DNA from: JBBSHE01 sp038253325
GTDB taxonomy: Bacteria > Actinomycetota > Actinomycetes > Propionibacteriales > Nocardioidaceae
NCBI GenBank assembly: GCA_038253325.1
Contig: JBBSHE010000007.1
Location: 1 to 64,000 of the forward strand
DNA length: 64,000 nt
Direction of reading: 5' to 3'
This document shows, piece by piece, positions 23,901 through 30,675 of the stretch (within the stretch, counting starts at the first letter, position 1; every line of letters starts with the position of its first letter). The notes below the pieces were generated by a model. The model saw nothing but the letters and a program-made list of their open reading frames with translations. It searched no databases and had not been told where the DNA came from. Made by a program: the position numbers and the translations under genes.

Positions 23901-24326
23901 CGCGGCTGGCACGAGGACGCCTGGAGGTACGGAGGCAGCGGGTGCTCGGCCTACTTCGCCAAGCCCGCCTGGCAGAGCGATCCGAGCTGCCTTGGACGGA
24001 CCTACGCCGACATCTCCGCGGTCGGCGACAACCTCACCGGCGTCGCCGTCTACGACTCGTTCGGCTACGACGGGCACAAGGGATGGTTCGTCATCGGTGG
24101 CACCAGCGTGTCGTCGCCGTTGGTCGCCGGGATGATCGGTCGCAGCGGCGCTGGTGGCATCCGGCCGGCGTCCTGGTACGGCCACCCGGGTCGCTTCCAC
24201 GACGTCGTCAAGGGAAGCAACGGGTTCTGTCGCGGGAACTACCTGTGTACCGCCAAGCCGGGCTACGACGCGCCGACCGGATGGGGTTCCCCCCGCAGTC
24301 TGTTGCCATTCACCGCCGCCCATTGA
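20991..24326 (+). CDS. Secreted sedolisin-like (S53) serine protease with very long N-terminal region
   Basis: The 1111-aa protein has a signal or anchor segment at about residues 12-32. The first 700 or so residues are beta-rich; they include TIVTLITGDRVRVSRWSDGT, a segment typical of N-terminal regions of actinobacterial S8-type proteases. The C-terminal 350 residues are S53: Glu and Asp in GWALEAALDLQM (about 863-868), Asp in AASGDSGFG (about 939), and the nucleophile in GGTSVSSPLVAG (about 1037). S53 enzymes are acid-type endopeptidases with a Ser-Glu-Asp triad. The ATG at 20991 follows GAGGAGAGGCG. The long inserted region is unusual for S53. Confidence 0.88.
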   Translation: MRGKPVALSGRRLALIGVVGVALIAVVGATIVGNPSTSANAGPAPVSDARASKDAVSKTPAANASTAARRRPAADPDVRPVAHTIVTLITGDRVRVSRWSDGTTTATMTPGSPSFGKPVRTMHSNTAVYVIPDLPLTTRERLGLGLFNVTWLAQAEAAHRRVAVDVVFRPGVTPHDLPGVTVDRSSAKRSTGGTIAVTATYANAPAQLAAGLSGAAWRDVSRVQMPAPKPLLELPDYHLYPLTVDVSSRTGRPVGYADVWVQNVDDGRLFNSGLSAFHGSVKVQVPAGTYSVIASGFDWLVSNPEFTVSGPTTTALSAADATIVPREHVGTAHLVEPTLSVTRVSAKGGSFTIVNDGFLAAVQPHSAAVSKGALSMTVGGQLQLERGTQRIAVYTKDLAQGIPARTYYRHQPRDFAVQQVRSYSTGRPMTAYRAAYGIPDGETFSFFSLYASHVPSSRTVWEQANPQVRWLRVLDLPLTPPREMLLLAPLTRLTPGAKPPLDFMHNPVGPGIERGTDVTSTGPFCALCRRGSQIDGFLPLASPARTGMFGELFSAAMGSWSLVAGRRQIAAGHGLIAPHVDAALERRAYTLTATSTPTRLRTQLSSRVQDIWTFQSAAGRYVVPILIPSYLPPTNLSGVVAAGRVAYRLSFDNLGPQSRRVVRAGLSFSVDHGRTWTGAKLTRLGPRVFRATYVNPAPRYGRSHISLRVTGRDAAGRTVSEQANRAYRIGSVPRTARIAKPRPRTALPRVAGRRACTSRGINTYTCFAIIQQYAGRLLGKGVDPRGYGAPDLEQAYGLTGTPSANQTVAVVVAYHDPRALTDLNSYREQFGLPRCTRSAGCFRQINQRGQQSHYPTTDQGWALEAALDLQMISAACPDCRIVLSEADSPTDLDLGKATDAAVAAGANVTNHSYGIFEHNGVENQNAHYAAPGVTAVAASGDSGFGPASFPASSPDVVSVGGTTLHRAPNQRGWHEDAWRYGGSGCSAYFAKPAWQSDPSCLGRTYADISAVGDNLTGVAVYDSFGYDGHKGWFVIGGTSVSSPLVAGMIGRSGAGGIRPASWYGHPGRFHDVVKGSNGFCRGNYLCTAKPGYDAPTGWGSPRSLLPFTAAH

Positions 24327-24344
24327 GCCGACGGCGCCTCGGTC

Positions 24345-24530
24345 TCAGGTCTCGAAGACACAGAACTCGTTACCCTCGGGGTCGGCCATCACCGTCCAAC
24401 CGAACTCGCCGGGCGCCGACACCCTGGCCGCACGGAGTGCCTCGTACTCCTCGACGGACCGCGCAGGTAGGTCGAGGTGCACCCGGTTCTTGACGGTCCT
24501 GGACAACGCCTTGTAGTGCGCCAGAGCCAT
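24345..24530 (-). CDS. Half-VOC (glyoxalase-like) 61-aa protein or gene remnant
   Basis: The 61 residues match the second half of VOC-superfamily proteins of the KNRVHLDLPA...EYEALRAARV...GWTVMADPEGNEFCVFE type, including the His and Glu that would bind metal. The first half is missing: no related sequence lies between it and the threonine aldolase stop 31 bp upstream. It may be a truncated pseudogene. However, TAGGGT lies exactly 6 nt before its ATG, as in many leaderless genes here, so it may be an expressed half-domain that dimerises. Confidence 0.5.
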   Translation of the reverse strand: MALAHYKALSRTVKNRVHLDLPARSVEEYEALRAARVSAPGEFGWTVMADPEGNEFCVFET

Positions 24531-24536
24531 CCGGCG

Positions 24537-24542
24537 ACCCTA
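24537..24542 (-). promoter_or_regulatory. -10 element TAGGGT before the half-VOC ORF
   Basis: On the minus strand TAGGGT ends 6 nt before the ATG at 24528-24530, the same arrangement as at adoK and the DUF4126 gene. Confidence 0.45.
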
Positions 24543-24561
24543 CCGGCGCGAGCAGAGCGGC

Positions 24562-25557
24562 TCACCTCGAACGGGCCTGGCGCAGTATTGCAGCGGCTCG
24601 GTCGGCGTCCGCCTTCGACACGCCCAGGTGGGTAACCGCTCGTACGACGCCCGGTCCGACGGCCGACACCAGGACACCCTGCTCACGACTCCGCGCGACC
24701 ATGTCGCCGGCGTCCGACGTCGGAATCACCACAATGTTCGTCGGTGGGGCGTCGATGTCGAGCGCGGCGGCGATCAGCTGGGCGTTCGCGTGGTCGTCCG
24801 CAAGCCGTTCGACGTGGTGCTCCAACGCGAAACGACCTGCCGCAGCCAGCACGCCGGCCTGCCGCCATCCGGCACCGAGCCGCTTTCGCCACACCCGCGC
24901 TGCGTCGATGCGGTCACGATCGCCAAGCACCAGTGATCCGATCGGAGCTCCGAGGCCCTTGGACAGGCACACCCCCATCGTGTCCGCACACGAGGCGAGC
25001 GCCCGCAGTGAGAGTCCGGTCGCGACGTGGGCGTTCCAGATCCGAGCGCCGTCCAGGTGGACGGCAACCTGGGCGCTCTCGGCGAACGTGCGCAGGCCGT
25101 CGAGCCGTTCTGTCGGCTGCACGGTGCCACCGGCAAAGTTGTGCGTGTTCTCCACGGACACGCACGTGGTCCGGACGAGAAAGGGCCCCAGATCCGGCGC
25201 CAGCAGCTCGGCCAGCTGGTCGAGGTCGACGAAACCCTGAGGGTCACGCCAGGTACGCATCGTGACGCCACTCAACGCACCATGCGCACCCATCTCGGCG
25301 CGCGCGATGTGAGCACGGGCCTCGCAGAGCACCTCGGTACCGGGTTCGACATATCCCCGGACTGCCAGCAGGTTCGCCAGTGATCCGCTGACCACGAACA
25401 AGGCCCCCTCGAACCCGAACAGGTCCGCCACCCGTTCCTCCAGCGCGAGCACGGTCGGGTCCTCGGCGTAGACGTCGTCGCCAACCCCGGCGTCCGCCAT
25501 CGCCCGCCGCATGCCGGGCGTCGGCTGGGTGACGGTGTCGCTGCGCAGGTCGATCAC
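24562..25557 (-). CDS. ltaE: Low-specificity L-threonine aldolase
   Basis: The 331-aa PLP enzyme of fold type I cleaves threonine or allo-threonine to glycine and acetaldehyde. It begins IDLRSDTVTQPTPGMRRAM, which is diagnostic. The PLP Lys is K200 in VCLSKGLGAPIG and the PLP-N1 Asp is D169 in VHLDGARIWN. It starts at GTG 25555-25557. There is no strong ribosome site. The half-VOC ORF follows on the same strand. Confidence 0.94.
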   Translation of the reverse strand: MIDLRSDTVTQPTPGMRRAMADAGVGDDVYAEDPTVLALEERVADLFGFEGALFVVSGSLANLLAVRGYVEPGTEVLCEARAHIARAEMGAHGALSGVTMRTWRDPQGFVDLDQLAELLAPDLGPFLVRTTCVSVENTHNFAGGTVQPTERLDGLRTFAESAQVAVHLDGARIWNAHVATGLSLRALASCADTMGVCLSKGLGAPIGSLVLGDRDRIDAARVWRKRLGAGWRQAGVLAAAGRFALEHHVERLADDHANAQLIAAALDIDAPPTNIVVIPTSDAGDMVARSREQGVLVSAVGPGVVRAVTHLGVSKADADRAAAILRQARSR

Positions 25558-25600
25558 AGCGGTCGCACGCCGGTCGGCTCAGGTCGGTCGGCTGATCGGC

Positions 25601-26956
25601 TCATGGAGTGTTCTGGCGGCGCCGGCCGTGGCGGAGCATCTCCGCGACCAGGAACGCCAGCTCGAGGGACTGGGTTCGGTTCAGCCGTGGGTCACACACC
25701 GACTCGTAGCGATACTCGAGTCCCAGCTCGTCGATGTCCTCTCCCCCGCCGAGACACTCGGTCACGTCGCCGCCGGTGAGCTCGACATGCAGTCCCCCTG
25801 GCCAGGTACCGAGGCCCTGGTGCACCTCGAAGAACCCTCGCACCTCGTCGATGACGTCGTCGAAGCGGCGGGTCTTGTACCCGTTGGGCGTCTCGAACGT
25901 GTTCCCGTGCATGGGGTCCGAAACCCAGGCCACCCGGATGCCGGACGCCGTCACCTTCTCGATCAGCTCCGGAAGGACGTCGCGGATCCTGGCCGCACCC
26001 ATCCGGGTGATGAACGTCAGCCGGCCGGCCTCATTGTCCGGGTTCAGCTTGTGCGCGAGCGCAACCGCATAGTCTGCCGTCGCGGTCGGGCCGAGCTTCA
26101 CGCCGATCGGGTTCTGCACCTGCGACAGCAGCGCGACGTGCGCGCCGTCGAGCTGTCGGGACCGCTCGCCGATCCAGAGGAAGTGCGCGGAGACGTTGTA
26201 CGGAAGCTGGGTGCGGGAGTCGATCCGGGTCAGCGCCTGCTCGTACTCGAGGATCAGCGCCTCATGGCTCGAGTGGAACGACACCCGGTGCAGCTGCTCG
26301 GACTCGGCATCGATCGCCTTGATGAAGTCGAGCGCCCGATCGATCTCGGACGCGAGCTGCTCGTACTTGGCACCGACGGGGCTGGTGCGGACGAAGTCGG
26401 TGTTCCAGGCGTGCATCTGCCGCAGGTCGGCATATCCGCCTTGGAGGAAGGCGCGGCAGAGGTTGAGGGTCGCGGCGGACGCGTTGTACACGCGGACGAG
26501 CCGGTCGGGATCCGGCCGGCGTTCGTCGGCGGTGAAAGCGAACCCGTTGACCGCGTCACCGCGGTAAGCAGGCAGCACCGTGCCGTCTCGGGTCTCGAGG
26601 TCGTTCGACCGGGGTTTGGCATACTGGCCGGCGATTCGTCCGAGCTTGATGATCGGGACGGATGCTGCGTAGGTGAGCACGACCGCCATCTGGAGAAGCA
26701 CCTGGAGCTTGGCCCGGACGTTCTCCGCGGTCATCCCCGCGAACGTCTCGGCGCAGTCTCCGCCTTGCAGCAGGAACGCCTTGCCGTCAGCCACCTGCGC
26801 GAGGCTCGCCTTGAGCTCGTCGCACTCTCCGGCGAAGACGAGCGGCGGCATCGTACGGAGCACGGCAACCGCGCGGTCGACGGCCACCGGGTCCGGCCAG
26901 CGCGGCTGCTGGGTGGGACGCAGCGCGCGAAGCTGCTCCAAGGACGGGATGCTCAC
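25601..26956 (-). CDS. aroG: Class II 3-deoxy-7-phosphoheptulonate synthase (DAHP synthase)
   Basis: The 451-aa protein is the plant/actinobacterial type II DAHP synthase, the first step of the shikimate pathway (PEP plus erythrose 4-phosphate). Segments include FLLQGGDCAETF with the metal-binding Cys, AGQYAKPRS, GYADLRQMHAWN, PIGVKLGPT and WVSDPMHGNT. The M. tuberculosis equivalent is Rv2178c in the same genomic neighbourhood. GTG 26954-26956 is preceded by TACCCT at 6 nt and no ribosome site, suggesting a leaderless mRNA. Confidence 0.96.
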   Translation of the reverse strand: MSIPSLEQLRALRPTQQPRWPDPVAVDRAVAVLRTMPPLVFAGECDELKASLAQVADGKAFLLQGGDCAETFAGMTAENVRAKLQVLLQMAVVLTYAASVPIIKLGRIAGQYAKPRSNDLETRDGTVLPAYRGDAVNGFAFTADERRPDPDRLVRVYNASAATLNLCRAFLQGGYADLRQMHAWNTDFVRTSPVGAKYEQLASEIDRALDFIKAIDAESEQLHRVSFHSSHEALILEYEQALTRIDSRTQLPYNVSAHFLWIGERSRQLDGAHVALLSQVQNPIGVKLGPTATADYAVALAHKLNPDNEAGRLTFITRMGAARIRDVLPELIEKVTASGIRVAWVSDPMHGNTFETPNGYKTRRFDDVIDEVRGFFEVHQGLGTWPGGLHVELTGGDVTECLGGGEDIDELGLEYRYESVCDPRLNRTQSLELAFLVAEMLRHGRRRQNTP

Positions 26957-26962
26957 GGCTCA

Positions 26963-26968
26963 AGGGTA
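26963..26968 (-). promoter_or_regulatory. -10 element TACCCT for aroG (leaderless)
   Basis: On the minus strand TACCCT ends 6 nt before the aroG GTG; no Shine-Dalgarno is present. Confidence 0.55.
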
Positions 26969-27039
26969 GAGCGTGCGTCGGGACCACCCCGGACGAGTCT
27001 CGAGGGCGGCGTCGGACGGTCGAGGCGCGTCATGGCGCG

Positions 27040-28065
27040 TCAGCCGAAGAAGATCTCGGCCTCGGCGTACTCCGCCGGCGAGACCAGCTTCAGCTCACCG
27101 GTGCCCTCGATCAGCGGCACCCGGACGATGTCGGCGCCACGCAGCGCGACCATCGTGCCGAAGTCACCGTCGCGAACCGCCGTGACGGCGTGTAGGCCGA
27201 AGCGGGTGGCCAGCCAGCGGTCGAACGCGGTCGGAGTGCCCCCACGCTGGACGTGTCCGAGAACGACGGTCCGGGACTCCTTGCCCGTCCGGCCCTCGAT
27301 CTCGGCAGCGAGCCGTTCGCCGATGCCCTGCAGGCGGACGTGACCGAACGCGTCGACGACTCCTTCCTTGACGCTCATCGTGCCCTCGGTTGGAAGGGCC
27401 CCTTCGGCCACGACGATGATCGGCGCGTACTGGGTCTCGAACCGGTGCTCGACCAGCACACACACCTTCTCGATGTCGAACGGCACCTCGGGTATCAAGA
27501 TGATGTTGGCTCCGCCGGCGAGGCCCGCGTGCAGTGCGATCCACCCGGCGTGGCGGCCCATCACCTCGACCACCAGGACCCGGTGATGCGACTCCGCCGT
27601 GGTGTGCAGGCGATCGATCGCCTCGGTCGCGATGTTGACGGCGGTGTCGAAGCCGAACGTGAAGTCGGTGGCATTCAGGTCGTTGTCGATCGTCTTGGGG
27701 ACTCCGACGACGTTGACCCCGAGGTCGGACAACCGGGTCGCGACCCCAAGGGTGTCCTCACCTCCGACCGCGACCAGCGCGTCGATCCCGCCGGACCTCA
27801 GGTTGTCCGTGATCGCCTCGACAGCCCCGTCGAGCTTGAATGGATTCGTCCGGCTCGAGCCGAGGATCGTTCCCCCGCGAGGCAGGATGCCGCGGACCTG
27901 CGCGACACCGAGCTTCATCGTGACGTTGTCGATCGGCCCACGCCACCCGTCGCGGAACCCGACGAACTCGAAACCGTACTCGCCGACGCCCTTGCGTACG
28001 ACGGCTCGGATCACCGCGTTGAGGCCAGGACAGTCGCCGCCGCCGGTGAGGACTCCCACGCGCAT
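27040..28065 (-). CDS. pfkA: 6-phosphofructokinase with pyrophosphate-type active-site residues
   Basis: The 341-aa group III phosphofructokinase begins MRVGVLTGGGDCPGLNAVIR. At position 104 it has Asp (GGEDTLG) and at 124 Lys (GVPKTIDNDL). These are the residues that distinguish pyrophosphate-dependent enzymes, such as that of Amycolatopsis methanolica, from ATP enzymes, which have Gly at both places. PIDN, MGRHAGWIA and PEVPF are also present. It therefore probably catalyses a reversible PPi-linked step between fructose 6-phosphate and the 1,6-bisphosphate. A GGGAGG site precedes the ATG at 28063-28065. Confidence 0.93.
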   Translation of the reverse strand: MRVGVLTGGGDCPGLNAVIRAVVRKGVGEYGFEFVGFRDGWRGPIDNVTMKLGVAQVRGILPRGGTILGSSRTNPFKLDGAVEAITDNLRSGGIDALVAVGGEDTLGVATRLSDLGVNVVGVPKTIDNDLNATDFTFGFDTAVNIATEAIDRLHTTAESHHRVLVVEVMGRHAGWIALHAGLAGGANIILIPEVPFDIEKVCVLVEHRFETQYAPIIVVAEGALPTEGTMSVKEGVVDAFGHVRLQGIGERLAAEIEGRTGKESRTVVLGHVQRGGTPTAFDRWLATRFGLHAVTAVRDGDFGTMVALRGADIVRVPLIEGTGELKLVSPAEYAEAEIFFG

Positions 28066-28191
28066 GTCCGTTCCCTCCCTGCTCGAACGTCCGACCGCAC
28101 ACCGGGGGCCGACCCCGATCGGCTCGATAGCCTAATGGGGAACGACGCCGCCGACCTGCGCCGGGTACAGGTCGTCCGTATCGTGGCGCAG

Positions 28192-28800
28192 GTGAGCCCC
28201 GCACCACCCGGCGTCCCCAGTCGATTCGACCCCGCTCCGGGACCGAGCGGCAAGGTTGCGCTACTGGTTCCCGGCGCCGGCTACCTGGTCACGATGCCGT
28301 TGCTGGAGTTCGCTCGGCAGGCGCTCGTCCAGCACGGCTGGACGGTCCAGGCGATCTGGTGGGAGCCCCCGTCGGACCTGACGCGCGCAGAGCTGCCGGA
28401 ATGGGTCAACGGCCAGGTGCAGAACGCGCTCGACGCCGAGACCGACGCGTCTGAGTTCTTCATCGCGGCCAAGTCTCTCGGCACCCACGCGGCCGAGACG
28501 GCAGCCGTCCGCGGTGTTCCCGCGATCTGGTTCACCCCGCTCTTCGCTCGGGAGGAGACGGTTGCGGCGATCGAGCGCAACCCCGCGCCGCAGTTGTTGG
28601 TGGGTGGGCTCGACGACCCGCAGTGGCATCCGGCCCGCGCCCGCGCGACGCTCGCCGCCGCCCGTCGAGCAGAGGCGATGGAGGTGGCCGCCGCCGACCA
28701 CCTGCTGTGCATCGGTGGGGATGCCGTCCGGACGGCGGAGGTTCATGTCGACGTCGCCCGCCGGGTCGACCGCTTTCTGGCGTCGCTTCAGACCGGCTGA
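28192..28800 (+). CDS. Small alpha/beta hydrolase
   Basis: This 202-aa protein has the compact alpha/beta-hydrolase fold. It has VALLVPGAGYLVTMPLLEFA for the oxyanion region, a nucleophile Ser in AAKSLGTHAAE, Asp in VGGLDDPQWH and a late His in AADHLLCIGGD. Two starts are possible: ATG 28135 and GTG 28192. A TAGCCT hexamer at 28128-28133 ends 1 nt before that ATG, so transcription would begin inside the longer form; I therefore prefer GTG 28192. Its last 13 bp overlap the convergent plsC gene. The substrate is unknown. Confidence 0.75.
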   Translation: MSPAPPGVPSRFDPAPGPSGKVALLVPGAGYLVTMPLLEFARQALVQHGWTVQAIWWEPPSDLTRAELPEWVNGQVQNALDAETDASEFFIAAKSLGTHAAETAAVRGVPAIWFTPLFAREETVAAIERNPAPQLLVGGLDDPQWHPARARATLAAARRAEAMEVAAADHLLCIGGDAVRTAEVHVDVARRVDRFLASLQTG

Positions 28801-29513
28801 CCCGGGTCGGGTATGCCCTTCGTCTCGTCGGTGTCCTTCGCTGCCAGCTCCTTGGCCTTCGACGCGTAGATGTCCACGTACTCCTGACCGGACAACGTCA
28901 TGATCTCGTACATGATCTCGTCGGTGATCGACCGCAGCACGTACCGATCGTCCTGCATCCCGTCGTACCGCGAGAAGTCGAGCGGCTTGCCGAAGACGAC
29001 GTACGGGCGGGTGTGGGTCCCGTAGATCTTGCCGGGCGGCGCCACCACGTTCGTTCCGATCACTGCGACCGGGATCACCGGGACCTTGGCGTCGAGCGCC
29101 ATCCGGGCCACCCCGGTACGGCCCCGGTAGAGCCTTCCGTCGTGGGAGCGGGTGCCTTCGGGGTAGATCCCGAACAGCTCGCCGCTCTCGAGGATCCGCA
29201 AACCGGTGCTGATCGCACGTTCCGCCGCCCTTCCACCGGAACGGTCGATGGGGACCTGACCGGCCCCCTTGAAGAACGACCGCTGCAACCAGCCCTTGAC
29301 GCCTCCTCCGGTGAAGTACTCGGCTTTCGCGACGAACGTCACGCGCCGCGGGATCGTGAGCGGCATGAACAGCCAGTCGGAGTACGAGAGGTGGTTGCTC
29401 GCCAGGATGGCCGCACCCTTCTCGGGGACGTTCTCGGTGCCCTTGGCGTACGGACGGAAGACCAGTTTGATGACCGGGCCCAGCAGCACCCACTTGAGCA
29501 CCCAGTAGAACAC
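28788..29513 (-). CDS. plsC: 1-acyl-sn-glycerol-3-phosphate acyltransferase
   Basis: The 241-aa membrane-associated enzyme has the PlsC motif I NHLSYSD (H41, D46), FVAKAEYF, motif III YPEGTRSHDG and motif IV VPVIPVAVIG. It transfers an acyl chain to lysophosphatidate in phospholipid synthesis. A hydrophobic N-terminus (about residues 1-18) may dip into the membrane. GTG 29511-29513 is chosen because GAGGAGG lies 7 nt upstream. The M. tuberculosis counterpart is Rv2182c in similar context. Confidence 0.93.
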   Translation of the reverse strand: MFYWVLKWVLLGPVIKLVFRPYAKGTENVPEKGAAILASNHLSYSDWLFMPLTIPRRVTFVAKAEYFTGGGVKGWLQRSFFKGAGQVPIDRSGGRAAERAISTGLRILESGELFGIYPEGTRSHDGRLYRGRTGVARMALDAKVPVIPVAVIGTNVVAPPGKIYGTHTRPYVVFGKPLDFSRYDGMQDDRYVLRSITDEIMYEIMTLSGQEYVDIYASKAKELAAKDTDETKGIPDPGQPV

Positions 29514-29757
29514 CGCCGACCTCCTCAGCCGATCACCCTAGTGTCCTCGACCAGTGTGGCGCACAGGACGACCCCGGGTCCGCGGTCGTCACGGGCATGG
29601 TCGAAAATCGCCTTGCGGCGTGCGACCATGAACGTCGAGAGCGTCACTGAACCGAGGAGCCCGTGCGTGCCCGTACCGACACTCGTCAACGACGCCCCGA
29701 GAACCCTCGTGGAGTCCGCTACCTCCGCCCGCCTCCCGGCTCCGACGGACACGGCGC

Positions 29758-30483
29758 ATGCGGTCTAACGGTCTGACCGCCGCCGGCTACACCCCGGTAG
29801 CCGACGTCGACCCCCGGCTCGCGGACGGCCTGCTCGGCGAGCTGCGAGAACGCGCGATCGCCGCGTACGCCGAACCGGTCGCCACCAGCTCGATGAGCGG
29901 ACTGAGCGGCCCGGAGTTCGTCACCGGCGTGCGCGAACGTTTGTACGTCGACGTCGCGCACGCGGACCAGGTCAAGGAGCTGATCCGGGACCGGGACCGC
30001 GCCCTGGTCGACGAGACGAACGATGACCTGAGCTGGGCGCGGATTGTCGCCGAGTTCGACCAACCTGTCGGTGCCGACCAGCGGAGCTGGCCCGCAGACG
30101 AAGACCTGCGCGAGGCCGACCCAGTGGCCGACCCGGTGGCCGACGCGGTGGCCGACGCGGGCGCCCGATCCGGCGATACCGGCGCCCGATCGCGCGACGT
30201 CGACCCGGCCGATCCGACGACCGGACGCCTGGACGAGGGCCACTACGTCCCGCCGCCACCGCCACCGCTGCCGCAGCTCGACCCCGTCAACCAGGTCGCC
30301 TGGGTCGGCCTCGTCGGCGGACCCCTGCTCCTCGTCATCGCCGTCTTGTTCAGCATCGCGCTACCGCAGTTCCTGTCGCTGCTCGCGGTTGCCGGCTTCG
30401 TTGCCGGGTTCATCACATTGGTCGCCCGGATGAAGGATCCTCCCGACGACGACCGGGATCCCGACCAGGGCGCGGTCATCTAG
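29758..30483 (+). CDS. Hypothetical C-terminally anchored membrane protein
   Basis: This 241-aa protein of unrecognised family has a mixed soluble N-terminal region (about 1-120), an acidic Ala/Asp repeat (DPVADPVADAVADAGARSGD) and a Pro stretch (VPPPPPPLPQLDP). Two hydrophobic helices lie at about 183-222 (LVGGPLLLVIAVLF, LLAVAGFVAGFITLVAR), and the tail is Asp-rich. The layout fits a cytoplasmic scaffold with a membrane hairpin. The start ATG at 29758 has no clear ribosome site. Low-complexity regions make homology searches difficult. Confidence 0.68.
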   Translation: MRSNGLTAAGYTPVADVDPRLADGLLGELRERAIAAYAEPVATSSMSGLSGPEFVTGVRERLYVDVAHADQVKELIRDRDRALVDETNDDLSWARIVAEFDQPVGADQRSWPADEDLREADPVADPVADAVADAGARSGDTGARSRDVDPADPTTGRLDEGHYVPPPPPPLPQLDPVNQVAWVGLVGGPLLLVIAVLFSIALPQFLSLLAVAGFVAGFITLVARMKDPPDDDRDPDQGAVI

Positions 30484-30575
30484 GGTCCGAACGTCTCCGA
30501 GGTGCGAACGGACCGCTCGATGGTCTGCGACCTCGCGGCGCCCGATCGCACGTACCCTTGCATGGCAGATGCACC

Positions 30576-30623
30576 GTTTACGTGGCGGATTCGCCATGTA
30601 GACACCGCGTGTGCCATGTAAAC
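30576..30623 (+). promoter_or_regulatory. Three copies of an 11-bp motif GCCAYGTARAC upstream of the TIGR00300 gene
   Basis: Copies are GCCACGTAAAC on the minus strand (30576-30586), GCCATGTAGAC (30593-30603) and GCCATGTAAAC (30613-30623) on the plus strand, the last two 20 bp apart. The third copy is also part of a palindrome, GCCATGTAAACATGGC. They lie 53-100 bp before the GTG at 30676, the place for an operator. No known regulator is assigned. Confidence 0.6.
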
Positions 30624-30675
30624 ATGGCAAGCGCGGCGAGCCCATTGCGGCTGCGGGGAGGAAGGGAGGAAGCCG

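Noticed and set aside
28128..28137. ATG 28135 as start of the alpha/beta hydrolase
   Set aside because: TAGCCT ends one base before it, so transcription probably starts downstream of this ATG. GTG 28192 fits better, though the longer form cannot be excluded.
29525..29752. A 75-aa minus-strand ORF starting at GTG 29752
   Set aside because: The frame is open but has no recognised motif or clear ribosome site, and an equally open plus-strand frame (29628-29768) overlaps it. Too weak to call.
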